Shown here in pieces: positions 29,169 to 38,135 of a stretch of DNA of 64,000 nt. Positions within the stretch are counted from its first letter, which is position 1; every line of letters starts with the position of its first letter. Origin of the DNA: an uncultured Opitutia bacterium (GTDB lineage: Bacteria; Verrucomicrobiota; Verrucomicrobiia; Opitutales; Coraliomargaritaceae); contig CAKZOI010000073.1 in the NCBI GenBank assembly GCA_937136395.1, forward strand, positions 1-64,000, read 5' to 3'. Below the pieces are notes generated by a model. It did no database searches, was not told the origin of the DNA, and worked only from the letters and a program-made list of their open reading frames with translations. A program made the translations under genes and the position numbers.

Positions 29169-29451
29169 ATCTAATACTTTGCAGACACATTATTTTAAGA
29201 GGGGTTCCTAACCAAAAATATAGCTAAAGAAGCTGAACACTATAAATGAAACGATAAGAAACAAGCAAGACAGACCAATAATTAACGTTATCTAATCTAA
29301 CATTGTTGAAAACCTCCCATATCTCGTCCCGACAATCGATTGAAACGCCTCCTTTGACGCAGATAAGCGCTCATTCATGCCAGTAAAGCTACAATTGACT
29401 CTCATCATTGTAGTCCGCACATTTTAATGACTCAAAAATACACGTCATACG
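29169..29451. promoter_or_regulatory. Divergent promoter region, sulfatase and GH78
   Basis: 283 AT-rich bases between divergent starts. A TTGACT at 29395-29400 upstream of the GH78 gene could be a -35 box, but the -10 is poor. No operator-like palindrome is obvious. Confidence 0.3.
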
Positions 29452-32307
29452 ATGAAGCTAATACGTCTCATACCCCTTTTTAAAACAACATTTAGCTGCA
29501 TTTTATTGAGCTCATGCTCTCTGTTGCCTGTAAAAGCGACCAAGCCGATCGAGCTACAGTGCGACTATCGCAACACCCCGATAGGCGTCGACAAGCTGGC
29601 ACCTAGCCTATCATGGAAATTAGACAAAGCCGCGATTGGTAAGCTCCAGAAAGCCTATCAAATCCAGGTAGCAACCAGCCGTGTAGCCCTCGAAAATGAC
29701 AGCCCTGACCTCTGGGATAGCCAACGAGTCGAGTCCGCCAATGCCCAGAATGTTTCATACCAGGGCGAACCATTACTTTCTAGGCAAGTTTGCTACTGGA
29801 GAGTTCGAGTCAAATGCCAAGGCGATACGGATTTTGGTGCTTGGAGTTCGATCGCCCATTGGGAAATGGCGCTCCTGAAGCCGACTGATTGGACAGCTCA
29901 TTGGATTCGAGGCAAAGCAGTGCCGCCAGTAAAAGCAAATGACGCACTCAATGCTTGGATGTATGCAGCAGCCCACGTCGATGATGTCACTTTCCAAAAT
30001 AGACCCAGTGACTGGAAACCGGAAACGATCCTTCCGAAAGAGGCGGAACGCCTTCAAGCAATGGAAACAGCCACTTGGCTACGTAAAGATTTCACTATTC
30101 AAAAGAAGGTGGTAAAAGCTCGACTGTATAGCACGGCAGCAGGCTATGGAGATTTCTACTTAAATGGAAATAAACTCGGAAAACGCATTTTTAATCCGGC
30201 ACAAACCGATTTCGAAAAACGCATCCTCTACGACATCGATGTGCTCGACGATGCACTCCAGCCTGGCGACCACACCCTAGCCGCACACTTAGGCCAAGGC
30301 TTTTACGGGCAAAACGCAGGTTTTGTTACGGACCGCTTCTTCTATGGACGCCCTACAATCATCGCTCAACTAGAGCTAACTTACGCCGATGGTTCTTCTG
30401 AGACGATCGTTACCGATGCGTCATGGCACACACATCCCAGTGCCGTCATCAAGAATAACATCTACGCGGGTGAAGTCTTCGATGCACGTAAATACCAGAG
30501 TGACTGGAATCGCCCTACAGACAACTCAGCAGCCAGAAAAAAAGGAAATGCAGAAATCGTGGATCCAAGTCCGACCAAACTTTTGGTCATGCAAACACAG
30601 GCACCAATTCAAATTGATCGACGCATCGACGCCGTCGAGATTCTGAATCCAGCCCCTGGAGTGTGGGTGTTTGATTTTGGACAAAACTTCACTGGTTTCG
30701 TTGAGCTCAATACAGATCTGCTAGAGTCCGGTCCAGGTGATGCCGTCTGGTTACGCTATGCTGAATGGGCAAATAGTGATGGACGAATCGGCATGGCTAG
30801 CGGCGGCGGTTTCGCAACGAGAGTCAATCAAGTGGATACCTATATACGAGGCGACGGGTTTCAAGGCATCTGGAATCCCGCCTTTAGCTGGCATGGCTTT
30901 CGATATGTAGAAGTGACTGGACTCAAGAAAAAGCCAGAACTCGACCTACTTGTGGGTTGCCTCGTGCGCAGTGCAGTTGAGCGCGTGGGCACTTTTAAAT
31001 CTTCGGACGAGCACTTGAACAGAATACACGAAACCGCGCTTTGGACGTATGAGTCGAATTTGATCGGCATACCATCTGACTGCCCGATCCGTGAACGCTG
31101 TGGTTGGACAGGAGACGCACATGCGGCATTGACCCTTTCAAATTATAATTACGACATGGCATTATTTTGGGAGAAATACTTGGGCGACTTCCGCACCAAT
31201 TCGAGTATCTCACCGAGCATTGTGCCTGGCAAACGAGCTGGAGGGAAAAATCCTGATTGGCCCGTAGCGCAAGTCTTGATCGCCACGGAGCACTACCTCT
31301 TTCATAACGACCTATCTATCATCAGGGACTATTATCCACGACTTTGCGAATTCATGGATTACTTCAAAGGGCTGCAGAACAAAAATGGCATTATAGCAAA
31401 AGGTTATGGAGATTGGTGCGACCCCGTGCGTAAACCAGGTGATGAGCGTGTGGGCGGCGCAGGCAAACCTCAACAAACCACGCCTGCGATCACTACAAGT
31501 GCGCTATTCATCAAAGCTTGTCAGGACATGCAGTTGCTTGCAAATGCACTCGGGGAATCAGACAAAGCCAATCAATACAGCCAATGGGAACATGAGGCGA
31601 TTAAAGCTTTCAATCAGACATTTTATAAGGACCAGGAAGCTAGCTACGGCAGCCAAACGGCTGATTCTATGGCGCTTTGTTTCGAGATAGTTCCTGGCCC
31701 TAAACGCGCTAGCGTCGCTGCCGCACTCAATCGCAATGTGAGAGAAGAATGGAATGGCCATGCATCCGTAGGTGCACTTGGGCATCGCTGGCTCTATCCT
31801 GCACTTGCTGATAACGGCTACGTAGATACTGCCTACGAAATTTTCCACGCAAAGGGACATCCAGGCTACCACTATTTGTTCGACGAACTCAACGGAACGT
31901 CACTTTGGGAACGAAAAGGTGCCTTTAATCCTAAGGCAATGGAGCAGCCACTACGCTCGCTTAGCCATCCGTTCCAAGGCGGCTATGACGCTTGGTTCTA
32001 CATGGGACTTGGCGGTATCCGGCCTGACAGTCAACACCCTGGGTTCAAGCGTATCGTGCTGAACCCATCCTTTCCCAAAGGACTCGATTGGGTCGATGTG
32101 AGCTATCGCTCAACTTATGGAAACATTCACAGTCGGTGGGAGCGAAAAGCAGACCTTGTGATTTGGGATATCCAATTACCGCCAAACACATCAGGGCGCC
32201 TGCAGCTACCAAAAGATCTCGCTACTCGATTAATCAAAACGCCAACAAGTAACGACAACGACAATATACTTCTAAGCGGAAAGCACCGCCTACAATTTAA
32301 GCAGTAG
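29452..32307 (+). CDS. GH78 alpha-L-rhamnosidase, probable lipoprotein
   Basis: 951 residues. The leader ends in a lipobox LLSSC with the lipidated Cys at 22, so the enzyme is probably membrane anchored. GH78 domains follow: Fn3-like (APSLSWKLDK), lectin-like (YSTAAGYGDFYLNGNKLGK), sandwich (VWVFDFGQNFTGFVEL), barrel and C-terminal sandwich (LPPNTSGRLQLP). The acid motif is DCPIRERCGWTGD and the base Glu lies in NGTSLWERKG. By motif it groups with the GH78 at 16060-18843. It is divergent from the sulfatase-GH78 run and convergent with the TRAP transporter genes. Confidence 0.93.
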   Translation: MKLIRLIPLFKTTFSCILLSSCSLLPVKATKPIELQCDYRNTPIGVDKLAPSLSWKLDKAAIGKLQKAYQIQVATSRVALENDSPDLWDSQRVESANAQNVSYQGEPLLSRQVCYWRVRVKCQGDTDFGAWSSIAHWEMALLKPTDWTAHWIRGKAVPPVKANDALNAWMYAAAHVDDVTFQNRPSDWKPETILPKEAERLQAMETATWLRKDFTIQKKVVKARLYSTAAGYGDFYLNGNKLGKRIFNPAQTDFEKRILYDIDVLDDALQPGDHTLAAHLGQGFYGQNAGFVTDRFFYGRPTIIAQLELTYADGSSETIVTDASWHTHPSAVIKNNIYAGEVFDARKYQSDWNRPTDNSAARKKGNAEIVDPSPTKLLVMQTQAPIQIDRRIDAVEILNPAPGVWVFDFGQNFTGFVELNTDLLESGPGDAVWLRYAEWANSDGRIGMASGGGFATRVNQVDTYIRGDGFQGIWNPAFSWHGFRYVEVTGLKKKPELDLLVGCLVRSAVERVGTFKSSDEHLNRIHETALWTYESNLIGIPSDCPIRERCGWTGDAHAALTLSNYNYDMALFWEKYLGDFRTNSSISPSIVPGKRAGGKNPDWPVAQVLIATEHYLFHNDLSIIRDYYPRLCEFMDYFKGLQNKNGIIAKGYGDWCDPVRKPGDERVGGAGKPQQTTPAITTSALFIKACQDMQLLANALGESDKANQYSQWEHEAIKAFNQTFYKDQEASYGSQTADSMALCFEIVPGPKRASVAAALNRNVREEWNGHASVGALGHRWLYPALADNGYVDTAYEIFHAKGHPGYHYLFDELNGTSLWERKGAFNPKAMEQPLRSLSHPFQGGYDAWFYMGLGGIRPDSQHPGFKRIVLNPSFPKGLDWVDVSYRSTYGNIHSRWERKADLVIWDIQLPPNTSGRLQLPKDLATRLIKTPTSNDNDNILLSGKHRLQFKQ

Positions 32308-32349
32308 ATATTCGCTTCGTTTCAAACGCTTGAGCGCGAAAGAAATCCG

Positions 32350-33648
32350 TTATTTCAAGAGGCTCGGCAAAGTCATACTTAGAGGAGACCAATAAGTAAT
32401 CAGTAAGAGCGCACCTAGCATAACGATATAAAACGGCAGCATCGCACGCGAGACACGGACGATATCACTACCGCCCACCCCAGCCCCAACAAAGAGACAG
32501 GTGCCTACAGGCGGTGTGAGCAGGCCAATACTCAAGTTAGCGATCATAATGATACCAAAGTGAACTGGCTCAATACCTAGCGAAATGGCAATAGGCAAAA
32601 AGATCGGGGTGAAGATCAACACCGCAGGCGTCATGTCCATAAACACGCCAACTGCGAGTAAAGTCAGGTTGATGATCAATAATATAACAATCGGATTCTG
32701 AGAGAGTTCAAGTAGCCCAGCGCTCACCTGCTGTGGGACTTGCTCCTGAGTCAAAAGACGGCTCATCGCATAACTACTCGCAACAAGAAACAATACAATC
32801 GCGGTCGTGCGCGCGGCCCGCAGCGTGATGCCGAGCAATTCAGAAGGCTTAATTTCTCGGTAGAAAACGACGCCAAGGAGAAAGGACCAAAGCACAGCAA
32901 TCGCGGATGCTTCCGTGGCGGTAAAGATACCCCCTAAAATACCACCGAGAACGATAATGATTAAGAGTAAGCTCGGAAAGGCTCCAAAAACTGCCTTACC
33001 GAGATCCACATTCTCCGTAATGCTTGATGTGTCTATCTTTCCATAGCCGCGTGCTTTACAAATAATAAACGCAACAGTCATGATGCCCAGACCAATCACG
33101 ACCCCAGGCAGAATTCCACCGAGGAAGAGTGCAGCCACTGATACATTTCCCGCCACCAATGCGTAAACAATCATGATATTACTTGGCGGAATGAGTAGCC
33201 CAGTCGTCGCCGCCGAGGCGGTCACAGCAATATTGAAATCTCGATCATAGCCTTTGCGGTTCATTTCGGGAATCAACGTCCCACCGACACTTGAAACCGC
33301 AGCCACAGCCGAGCCGCTAATTGCGCCAAAGAGCATACAGGTCAATGTGTTCACCAAAGCAAGTCCGCCCGGTAAGCGCCCAACGATCACGGTCGCCATC
33401 TCTATCAATCGACGGGCGAGACCTCCGCTGCCCATTAACTCGCCAGCTAGTATAAAAAACGGGATGGCTAGCAGTGCAAAACTGTCGATACCATTCGCCA
33501 AATCACTCGCAATGGTCAAAGGAATACTCTCATAATCGAGCGCAAAAGCTGTCACCACCGTGACGAGACCGAGCACAAAAGCGATCGGCACGCGTAAGCA
33601 TAAAAGCGCGAGAAAACAGACGAGCATAATACATAGTTCCTGGCTCAT
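32350..33648 (-). CDS. dctM: TRAP transporter large permease (DctM type)
   Basis: 432 residues with about twelve hydrophobic segments. DctM-type phrases are PFFILAGELMGSGGLARRL, MLFGAISGSAVAAVSSVG and SIGLLTPPVGTCLFVGAGVG. It is the ion-coupled membrane channel of a tripartite ATP-independent periplasmic transporter. The start overlaps the small-permease stop (ATGA). With the GH105 enzymes nearby, the substrate may be unsaturated uronate-derived keto acids or uronates; TRAP systems favour carboxylates. Confidence 0.94.
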   Translation of the reverse strand: MSQELCIMLVCFLALLCLRVPIAFVLGLVTVVTAFALDYESIPLTIASDLANGIDSFALLAIPFFILAGELMGSGGLARRLIEMATVIVGRLPGGLALVNTLTCMLFGAISGSAVAAVSSVGGTLIPEMNRKGYDRDFNIAVTASAATTGLLIPPSNIMIVYALVAGNVSVAALFLGGILPGVVIGLGIMTVAFIICKARGYGKIDTSSITENVDLGKAVFGAFPSLLLIIIVLGGILGGIFTATEASAIAVLWSFLLGVVFYREIKPSELLGITLRAARTTAIVLFLVASSYAMSRLLTQEQVPQQVSAGLLELSQNPIVILLIINLTLLAVGVFMDMTPAVLIFTPIFLPIAISLGIEPVHFGIIMIANLSIGLLTPPVGTCLFVGAGVGGSDIVRVSRAMLPFYIVMLGALLLITYWSPLSMTLPSLLK

Positions 33649-34163
33649 TGTGCGTCCTCCTCTACTTCTGCGGTGTCTTCAGTCAGAGTCGCCCATAAGG
33701 ACTCGACCATAAATAAAGTTGTCAGCACACCGCTCACCGGCAATGCGAGATAAAACCAAGCCTTTGCGATGCCAAGTGCAGGGAGCGTTTGGCCTGAAGC
33801 AAAACGATCACTCACCAGTTGAAAACCTCCCCATGCCATAATACCAGCAGCGAAGGCCAAAATTCCAAGATTCACAACTAGGCGCCCCAATCGTTGCACA
33901 TCTGCAGGCCAAGAACGCACAATCACATCCAGACCGAGGTGCTTATCTTCACGGCACACAAGCGCCGCTCCAAGCAAAGCCAACCAAACCATCATCAAAC
34001 GTGCCAATTCTTCAGACCAAGATGCTTGATTACCTAAAATATAGCGACTTGCGACGCCCCATATGACGTCGACGACTAAGATCGCAAATACCACGACTAG
34101 TATAACTTGTAAAAAAGCAACTAGCGCGTTGTTCAGTTTTCGAAATGTATGCAATGCGTTCAT
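33645..34163 (-). CDS. dctQ: TRAP transporter small permease (DctQ type)
   Basis: 172 residues with four hydrophobic segments (about 16-33, 51-68, 92-113, 134-151). The SWSEELARLMMVWLALLGAA segment is typical of DctQ. It bridges the binding protein and the large permease in the inner membrane. The start overlaps the dctP stop (TAATG) and the end overlaps dctM (ATGA), so the three subunits are tightly coupled. Confidence 0.92.
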   Translation of the reverse strand: MNALHTFRKLNNALVAFLQVILVVVFAILVVDVIWGVASRYILGNQASWSEELARLMMVWLALLGAALVCREDKHLGLDVIVRSWPADVQRLGRLVVNLGILAFAAGIMAWGGFQLVSDRFASGQTLPALGIAKAWFYLALPVSGVLTTLFMVESLWATLTEDTAEVEEDAQ

Positions 34164-35185
34164 TACTTAGATACCGCTTGGATTTGCTCCATGAGCTCCT
34201 TAACCGCTCCTTCAGCATACTTCGCTCGAACGGACTCTGTGGCATCCATGAAAGGTTGAGGGTCGACTTCATGCACCGTAACACCTTGAGCTTCCATTTG
34301 CTCAAGCGCTTCGGCGACTCCAGCTGCCCACGCATCACGCTGAAAGACCGATGCATCCGCCGCGGCCTGACGCAACCATTCTTGTTCTTCAGCTGATAAC
34401 GAGGCCCATGTCTTCTCAGAGATGATTAGGACGTCTGGTATACGAGAATGGTGATCAAAACTAAACTCCTTACAGATCTCGAAATGTCGTGATGAAACGT
34501 AGCTTGGTGGATTATTTTCCGCACCATCTACCACGCCTTGCTGTAAGGCAGTATAGAGTTCTCCCCAAGAAATCGGTGTCGGTGAAGCGCCCATGGCTTT
34601 CATCGTATCGATCGCCACGGGATCATTCATGACGCGGATCTTGAGCCCGACCAAATCACTCGGCTTGGTAATAGGCTTCTTGGCATAGAAATTACGGCTA
34701 CCCGCATCAAAGTAACTCAAGCCACGAAAGCCACTTGGATTCCCTGCGCCGTTAGTCGCAAGTATGTCTAGCAATTCTTGACCGACCTCGCCATTCAAGA
34801 CCGACCAATAATGCTCTGTATCGCGAAAAAGATATGGCAGACTGAAAACCTTTGCTACAGGAACGAAACTACCAAGCGTTGCACCACCCACTTTGGCAGC
34901 GTCGAGAGTGCCCGATTGCATCTGCTCCAATGTTTGGGTCTCACTGCCCAACTGCCCATTCGGAAAAACATCAAACTTAAGTTGGCCTCCAGAATACACA
35001 GACACACGCTCAGCAAAATGCTCAATTCCGGCGTGCACTGGATGATTGGTCGGCAAGCCATGGGCAATCTTCATGCGCTTCACAGCAGCTCCACCGTCAG
35101 AGCTACTTGGCTTAAATGCCGCGAATAATATAGATGCGACCACGAGGCCGACAAGGAATCCAAGAGTGAGGTAAGCTTTTTTCAT
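34163..35185 (-). CDS. dctP: TRAP transporter substrate-binding protein (DctP type)
   Basis: 340 residues with an N-terminal export segment (AYLTLGFLVGLVVASILFAAF). The mature part has DctP features: KIAHGLPTNHPVHAGIEHFA, the conserved GLKIRVMNDPVAIDTMKAMG strand with the Arg that binds substrate carboxylate, and WGELYTALQQGVVDGAENN. It captures an organic acid in the periplasm for dctQM. First gene of the transporter transcript. The ligand could be a uronate or keto-deoxy acid released by GH105 (inference). Confidence 0.93.
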   Translation of the reverse strand: MKKAYLTLGFLVGLVVASILFAAFKPSSSDGGAAVKRMKIAHGLPTNHPVHAGIEHFAERVSVYSGGQLKFDVFPNGQLGSETQTLEQMQSGTLDAAKVGGATLGSFVPVAKVFSLPYLFRDTEHYWSVLNGEVGQELLDILATNGAGNPSGFRGLSYFDAGSRNFYAKKPITKPSDLVGLKIRVMNDPVAIDTMKAMGASPTPISWGELYTALQQGVVDGAENNPPSYVSSRHFEICKEFSFDHHSRIPDVLIISEKTWASLSAEEQEWLRQAAADASVFQRDAWAAGVAEALEQMEAQGVTVHEVDPQPFMDATESVRAKYAEGAVKELMEQIQAVSK

Positions 35186-35495
35186 CTAACTGTCATTGTT
35201 TGAGTAGAAAGCATATAAAACACAAGCCTATCCTCTACCTGCAACCGAGATTTCAACGACGCTGGCAAGAATCATCTCGTTTCAAGCCTCAGTCTGTCGC
35301 AAAAAAACACGACATCACCCCTGTTGAACTAGATCAGCGTCTGCCACAACGAATACCCATTAGTGGCGCTCCTTCATGTCGAAGAGAGCTAATGACGAAG
35401 CACCATAAACTACAGAATTTGTATGCATTCTATTTGCCATGCAACCAATCCGAGCAATATTAAGAAACTATTCCTATGATTACAGCTTTTTTCCG
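35186..35495. other. Divergent intergenic region, no gene seen
   Basis: About 310 bases between dctP and the plus-strand sulfatase. It must contain both promoters. A weak open frame at 35200-35463 has no recognisable product or leader, and I consider it non-coding. No repeat or operator stands out. Confidence 0.4.
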
Positions 35496-37100
35496 ATGAA
35501 ACATTCAAAATATTTAAACATCCCCGCTAGATTAATCGCTTCAGTTCTAGCGCTCTCCACACTATTATGCTCCGCGCAAGAACGCCCAGATATCATCTAC
35601 ATACTAGCCGACGATCTCGGGTATTCTGACCTCGGATGCTACGGTAGTGAAATCAACACACCAAATCTCGACCGCCTTGCCAAGGAAGGCCTTCGCTTTA
35701 ACCAATTTTACAATGCATCCAAATGTGAGCCCACTCGTGCGAACATCATGTCGGGGCACTACTGGCCCGTCACCGGGCTCGGAATGCAGCGTGGAGCAAC
35801 CCTTGGCGAAGTCATGCGCGCGGCAGATTATGCGACTTTCGCACTGGGGAAATGGCATTTAAACGGTCACCCTAAAGACAGAGGCTTTGATCGTTTCTTT
35901 GGTCACCTTAGCGGCGCCAGCGCCTTCTTCCCACCGTTGGATAAATCAGTCATGCTGGGGCGCCACCCCTATCAGCCAAAAGATCCTAATTTCTATCTCA
36001 CCGATGCCATCACCAACTACGCGGTCAAGTTCATCAAAGATTCCAAAAAAGCGAAACCTGAAAAGCCCTACTTTATGTATTTGGCCTACAACTCGCCGCA
36101 CAATCCCTTACAAGCTCCACGCAAAGACATTGAACGCTATCGTGGTAGTTACAAAGTCGGCTGGGAGGCAATTCGCAAGCAACGCCATGCCCGAATGCAA
36201 GAACTCGGTATCATCGGCAAAGAAGCAAAGCTCTCTGCCCATCCAAACAATCTGCCCGAATGGTCATCACTCAGCAAACAGCAACAAGACCTTGAAGACC
36301 TGCGCATGGCCGTCTATGCAGGCATGGTAGATAACCTCGACCGAAATATTGGCCGGCTTCTACACAAGCTAAACCAAGCGGGGCTCGACAAAAATTTGCT
36401 CGTTATTTTCATGAGTGATAACGGAGGCTCTCCATATGCAAGAACTGACGAAACCATGCTTAAGAATGGTAAACTTCCTGGCGACCCTGGCTCCAACTGG
36501 GAGATTGGTATGGGTTGGGCCAATGTCAGTAACACACCCTTCCGCCTCTACAAACGCAATCAACACGAAGGCGGTATTAGCACTCCGTTTATCGCATGGT
36601 GGCCTAACAAGATTGCTCAGCCGAACAGCATCATCGAGCAACCCGCACACATCATCGACCTCATGCCTACATTCTTGGATCTTGCTGGCAGCACCTATGC
36701 TGCAGCAGGCAAAGGCAAGGCACTCCCTCCACTTCCAGGTAAAAGCCTGCTACCCATTTTCGAAGGTAAGCCACGCGAACCACACGCAAACCTCTACTTC
36801 CAACTCTTCGACCATCGTGCAATCCGCTCGAACGACTGGAAGCTCACGGCCGTCGACGGCAAAGATTGGGAACTTTACAACCTAGCCAACGATCGCAGCG
36901 AAACAACCGACCTCAGCAATTCACACCCCGAGATCGTTCAAAAACTATCAAACAGCTGGGAAAAATGGTGGCTCGAAGCCAAAGGCAGTCCATACGCTGA
37001 ATTCAAAAACCCGACCCCACCACTACACTTACGTGACGACCGTAGTGGTGGTGCCATGTATGTGCCAACGGCAATGCCAGACAATTTTCAAGCGAGATAA
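35496..37100 (+). CDS. Family S1 sulfatase with CEPTR motif, secreted
   Basis: 534 residues from the ATG at 35496. The frame is open from 35439, but the first 19 residues (Tyr- and Phe-rich) are not leader-like, while the later start gives a good one ending LLCSA. The core is DIIYILADDLGYSDLGCYG, and the formylglycine motif is C-E-P-T-R in YNASKCEPTRANIMSGHYWP. Further conserved parts are ALGKWHLNG, YLAYNSPHNPLQAP and FMSDNGGSPYAR. The overall layout resembles the S1_4-type sulfatases and the CSTTR protein at 38132. Monocistronic on the plus strand. Confidence 0.92.
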   Translation: MKHSKYLNIPARLIASVLALSTLLCSAQERPDIIYILADDLGYSDLGCYGSEINTPNLDRLAKEGLRFNQFYNASKCEPTRANIMSGHYWPVTGLGMQRGATLGEVMRAADYATFALGKWHLNGHPKDRGFDRFFGHLSGASAFFPPLDKSVMLGRHPYQPKDPNFYLTDAITNYAVKFIKDSKKAKPEKPYFMYLAYNSPHNPLQAPRKDIERYRGSYKVGWEAIRKQRHARMQELGIIGKEAKLSAHPNNLPEWSSLSKQQQDLEDLRMAVYAGMVDNLDRNIGRLLHKLNQAGLDKNLLVIFMSDNGGSPYARTDETMLKNGKLPGDPGSNWEIGMGWANVSNTPFRLYKRNQHEGGISTPFIAWWPNKIAQPNSIIEQPAHIIDLMPTFLDLAGSTYAAAGKGKALPPLPGKSLLPIFEGKPREPHANLYFQLFDHRAIRSNDWKLTAVDGKDWELYNLANDRSETTDLSNSHPEIVQKLSNSWEKWWLEAKGSPYAEFKNPTPPLHLRDDRSGGAMYVPTAMPDNFQAR

Positions 37101-37145
37101 TGCAAGCACCTAGATGTGTCAGAAGCGGCTCAAGTCGCTACAGAA

Positions 37146-38135
37146 CTAGTTAATTTTCACTGTCTCGTAGAAACGAATATAATCAATTTCGAACGGCGCT
37201 TGACTATTTATGGGGTCCAAACGGAAGTAATTGACTGGACTCACGGTCCAGTCAGAAACGTTACTCATATCTAAAAGATAGGTGTGGAAATAAGAGTCGT
37301 CCTTCAAGATGATATCGACTTTATGCGCATCACCGCTTGAGTTAGCTCCTGTCCGATAAAAAACAGACGCCGTTCCGCCCACAGCACTCGGCACTCGCAT
37401 TCTGATTTCTATATACTTGTAGATGCCGGTATCAATTGACGAGAGTCCAGTATTTTTAGCCAAATATAAAATCATCTTAGGGTCGCTACTAGTTGGATTC
37501 CCATAAAAGAGCCCGTCGGAGACACCACTTACGATCTCCTTTCCCTCTTTCACATCTAAATTAGAACCAACGAAGTAATTATTCACACCACCCCGAGTGG
37601 AGTTGCTTTGATCAAACTCAAACCCTATTGTGCGCCCACGATCCAACATAATATAATCGACAAAATAATTGCCCTCATCGATCTCTCCATCAACGGGATC
37701 GAGGCGTAAGCCTGTCCCAGATTTATGTATACCTGTAAGTGTGACTTGACGCGTCACCATCGAACCATTGATCGCATACTTGAAAGGCCCCACAGTGCTC
37801 ATCGGCAATGGATAGACACTACCATTTCTCAACTTGCCGGCAAATCTATGGCGAATACGCACATTGGGAAAATCTGCAAAATCGAGCCCACCAGCATATC
37901 CATCAAAATACAACTGCGGATCAATAGAATCCGAGATTTCGTAACTACCGACACCTCTCGAACTCGACTTAAACGAAATACCATTCAATGACTGGGAAGA
38001 CGGATCTCCACTACTGAAATTCTCCAAGAACGATGAATTCCTAGATTCAATATCTACATAGGTAGTCGCACCAGATAGTGTTGCGCCAATCGCACTAGCA
38101 ATGGCAAAGGTTGTATATAATTGAGTTCGTTTCAT
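37146..38135 (-). CDS. Secreted two-module jelly-roll protein, likely glycan binding
   Basis: 329 residues with a leader ending LSGA (residue 23). Two similar beta-sandwich modules are visible, about 30-170 and 185-326. The second ends VSPVNYFRLDPINSQAPFEI then DYIRFYE, typical of secreted carbohydrate-binding sandwiches. The C-terminal modules of the sulfatase at 41550 end similarly (VRMDPSRGPGAVELENIRLV). No catalytic motif is seen. Its ATG overlaps the stop of the upstream sulfatase (ATGA), so it is the last gene of the four-sulfatase run. It probably tethers glycan near those enzymes. Confidence 0.72.
   Translation of the reverse strand: MKRTQLYTTFAIASAIGATLSGATTYVDIESRNSSFLENFSSGDPSSQSLNGISFKSSSRGVGSYEISDSIDPQLYFDGYAGGLDFADFPNVRIRHRFAGKLRNGSVYPLPMSTVGPFKYAINGSMVTRQVTLTGIHKSGTGLRLDPVDGEIDEGNYFVDYIMLDRGRTIGFEFDQSNSTRGGVNNYFVGSNLDVKEGKEIVSGVSDGLFYGNPTSSDPKMILYLAKNTGLSSIDTGIYKYIEIRMRVPSAVGGTASVFYRTGANSSGDAHKVDIILKDDSYFHTYLLDMSNVSDWTVSPVNYFRLDPINSQAPFEIDYIRFYETVKIN

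Noticed and set aside
35200-35463. 87-codon plus-strand frame upstream of a sulfatase
   Set aside because: Rich in Lys, Gln, Arg and Pro with no family features, in a region expected to hold two divergent promoters.
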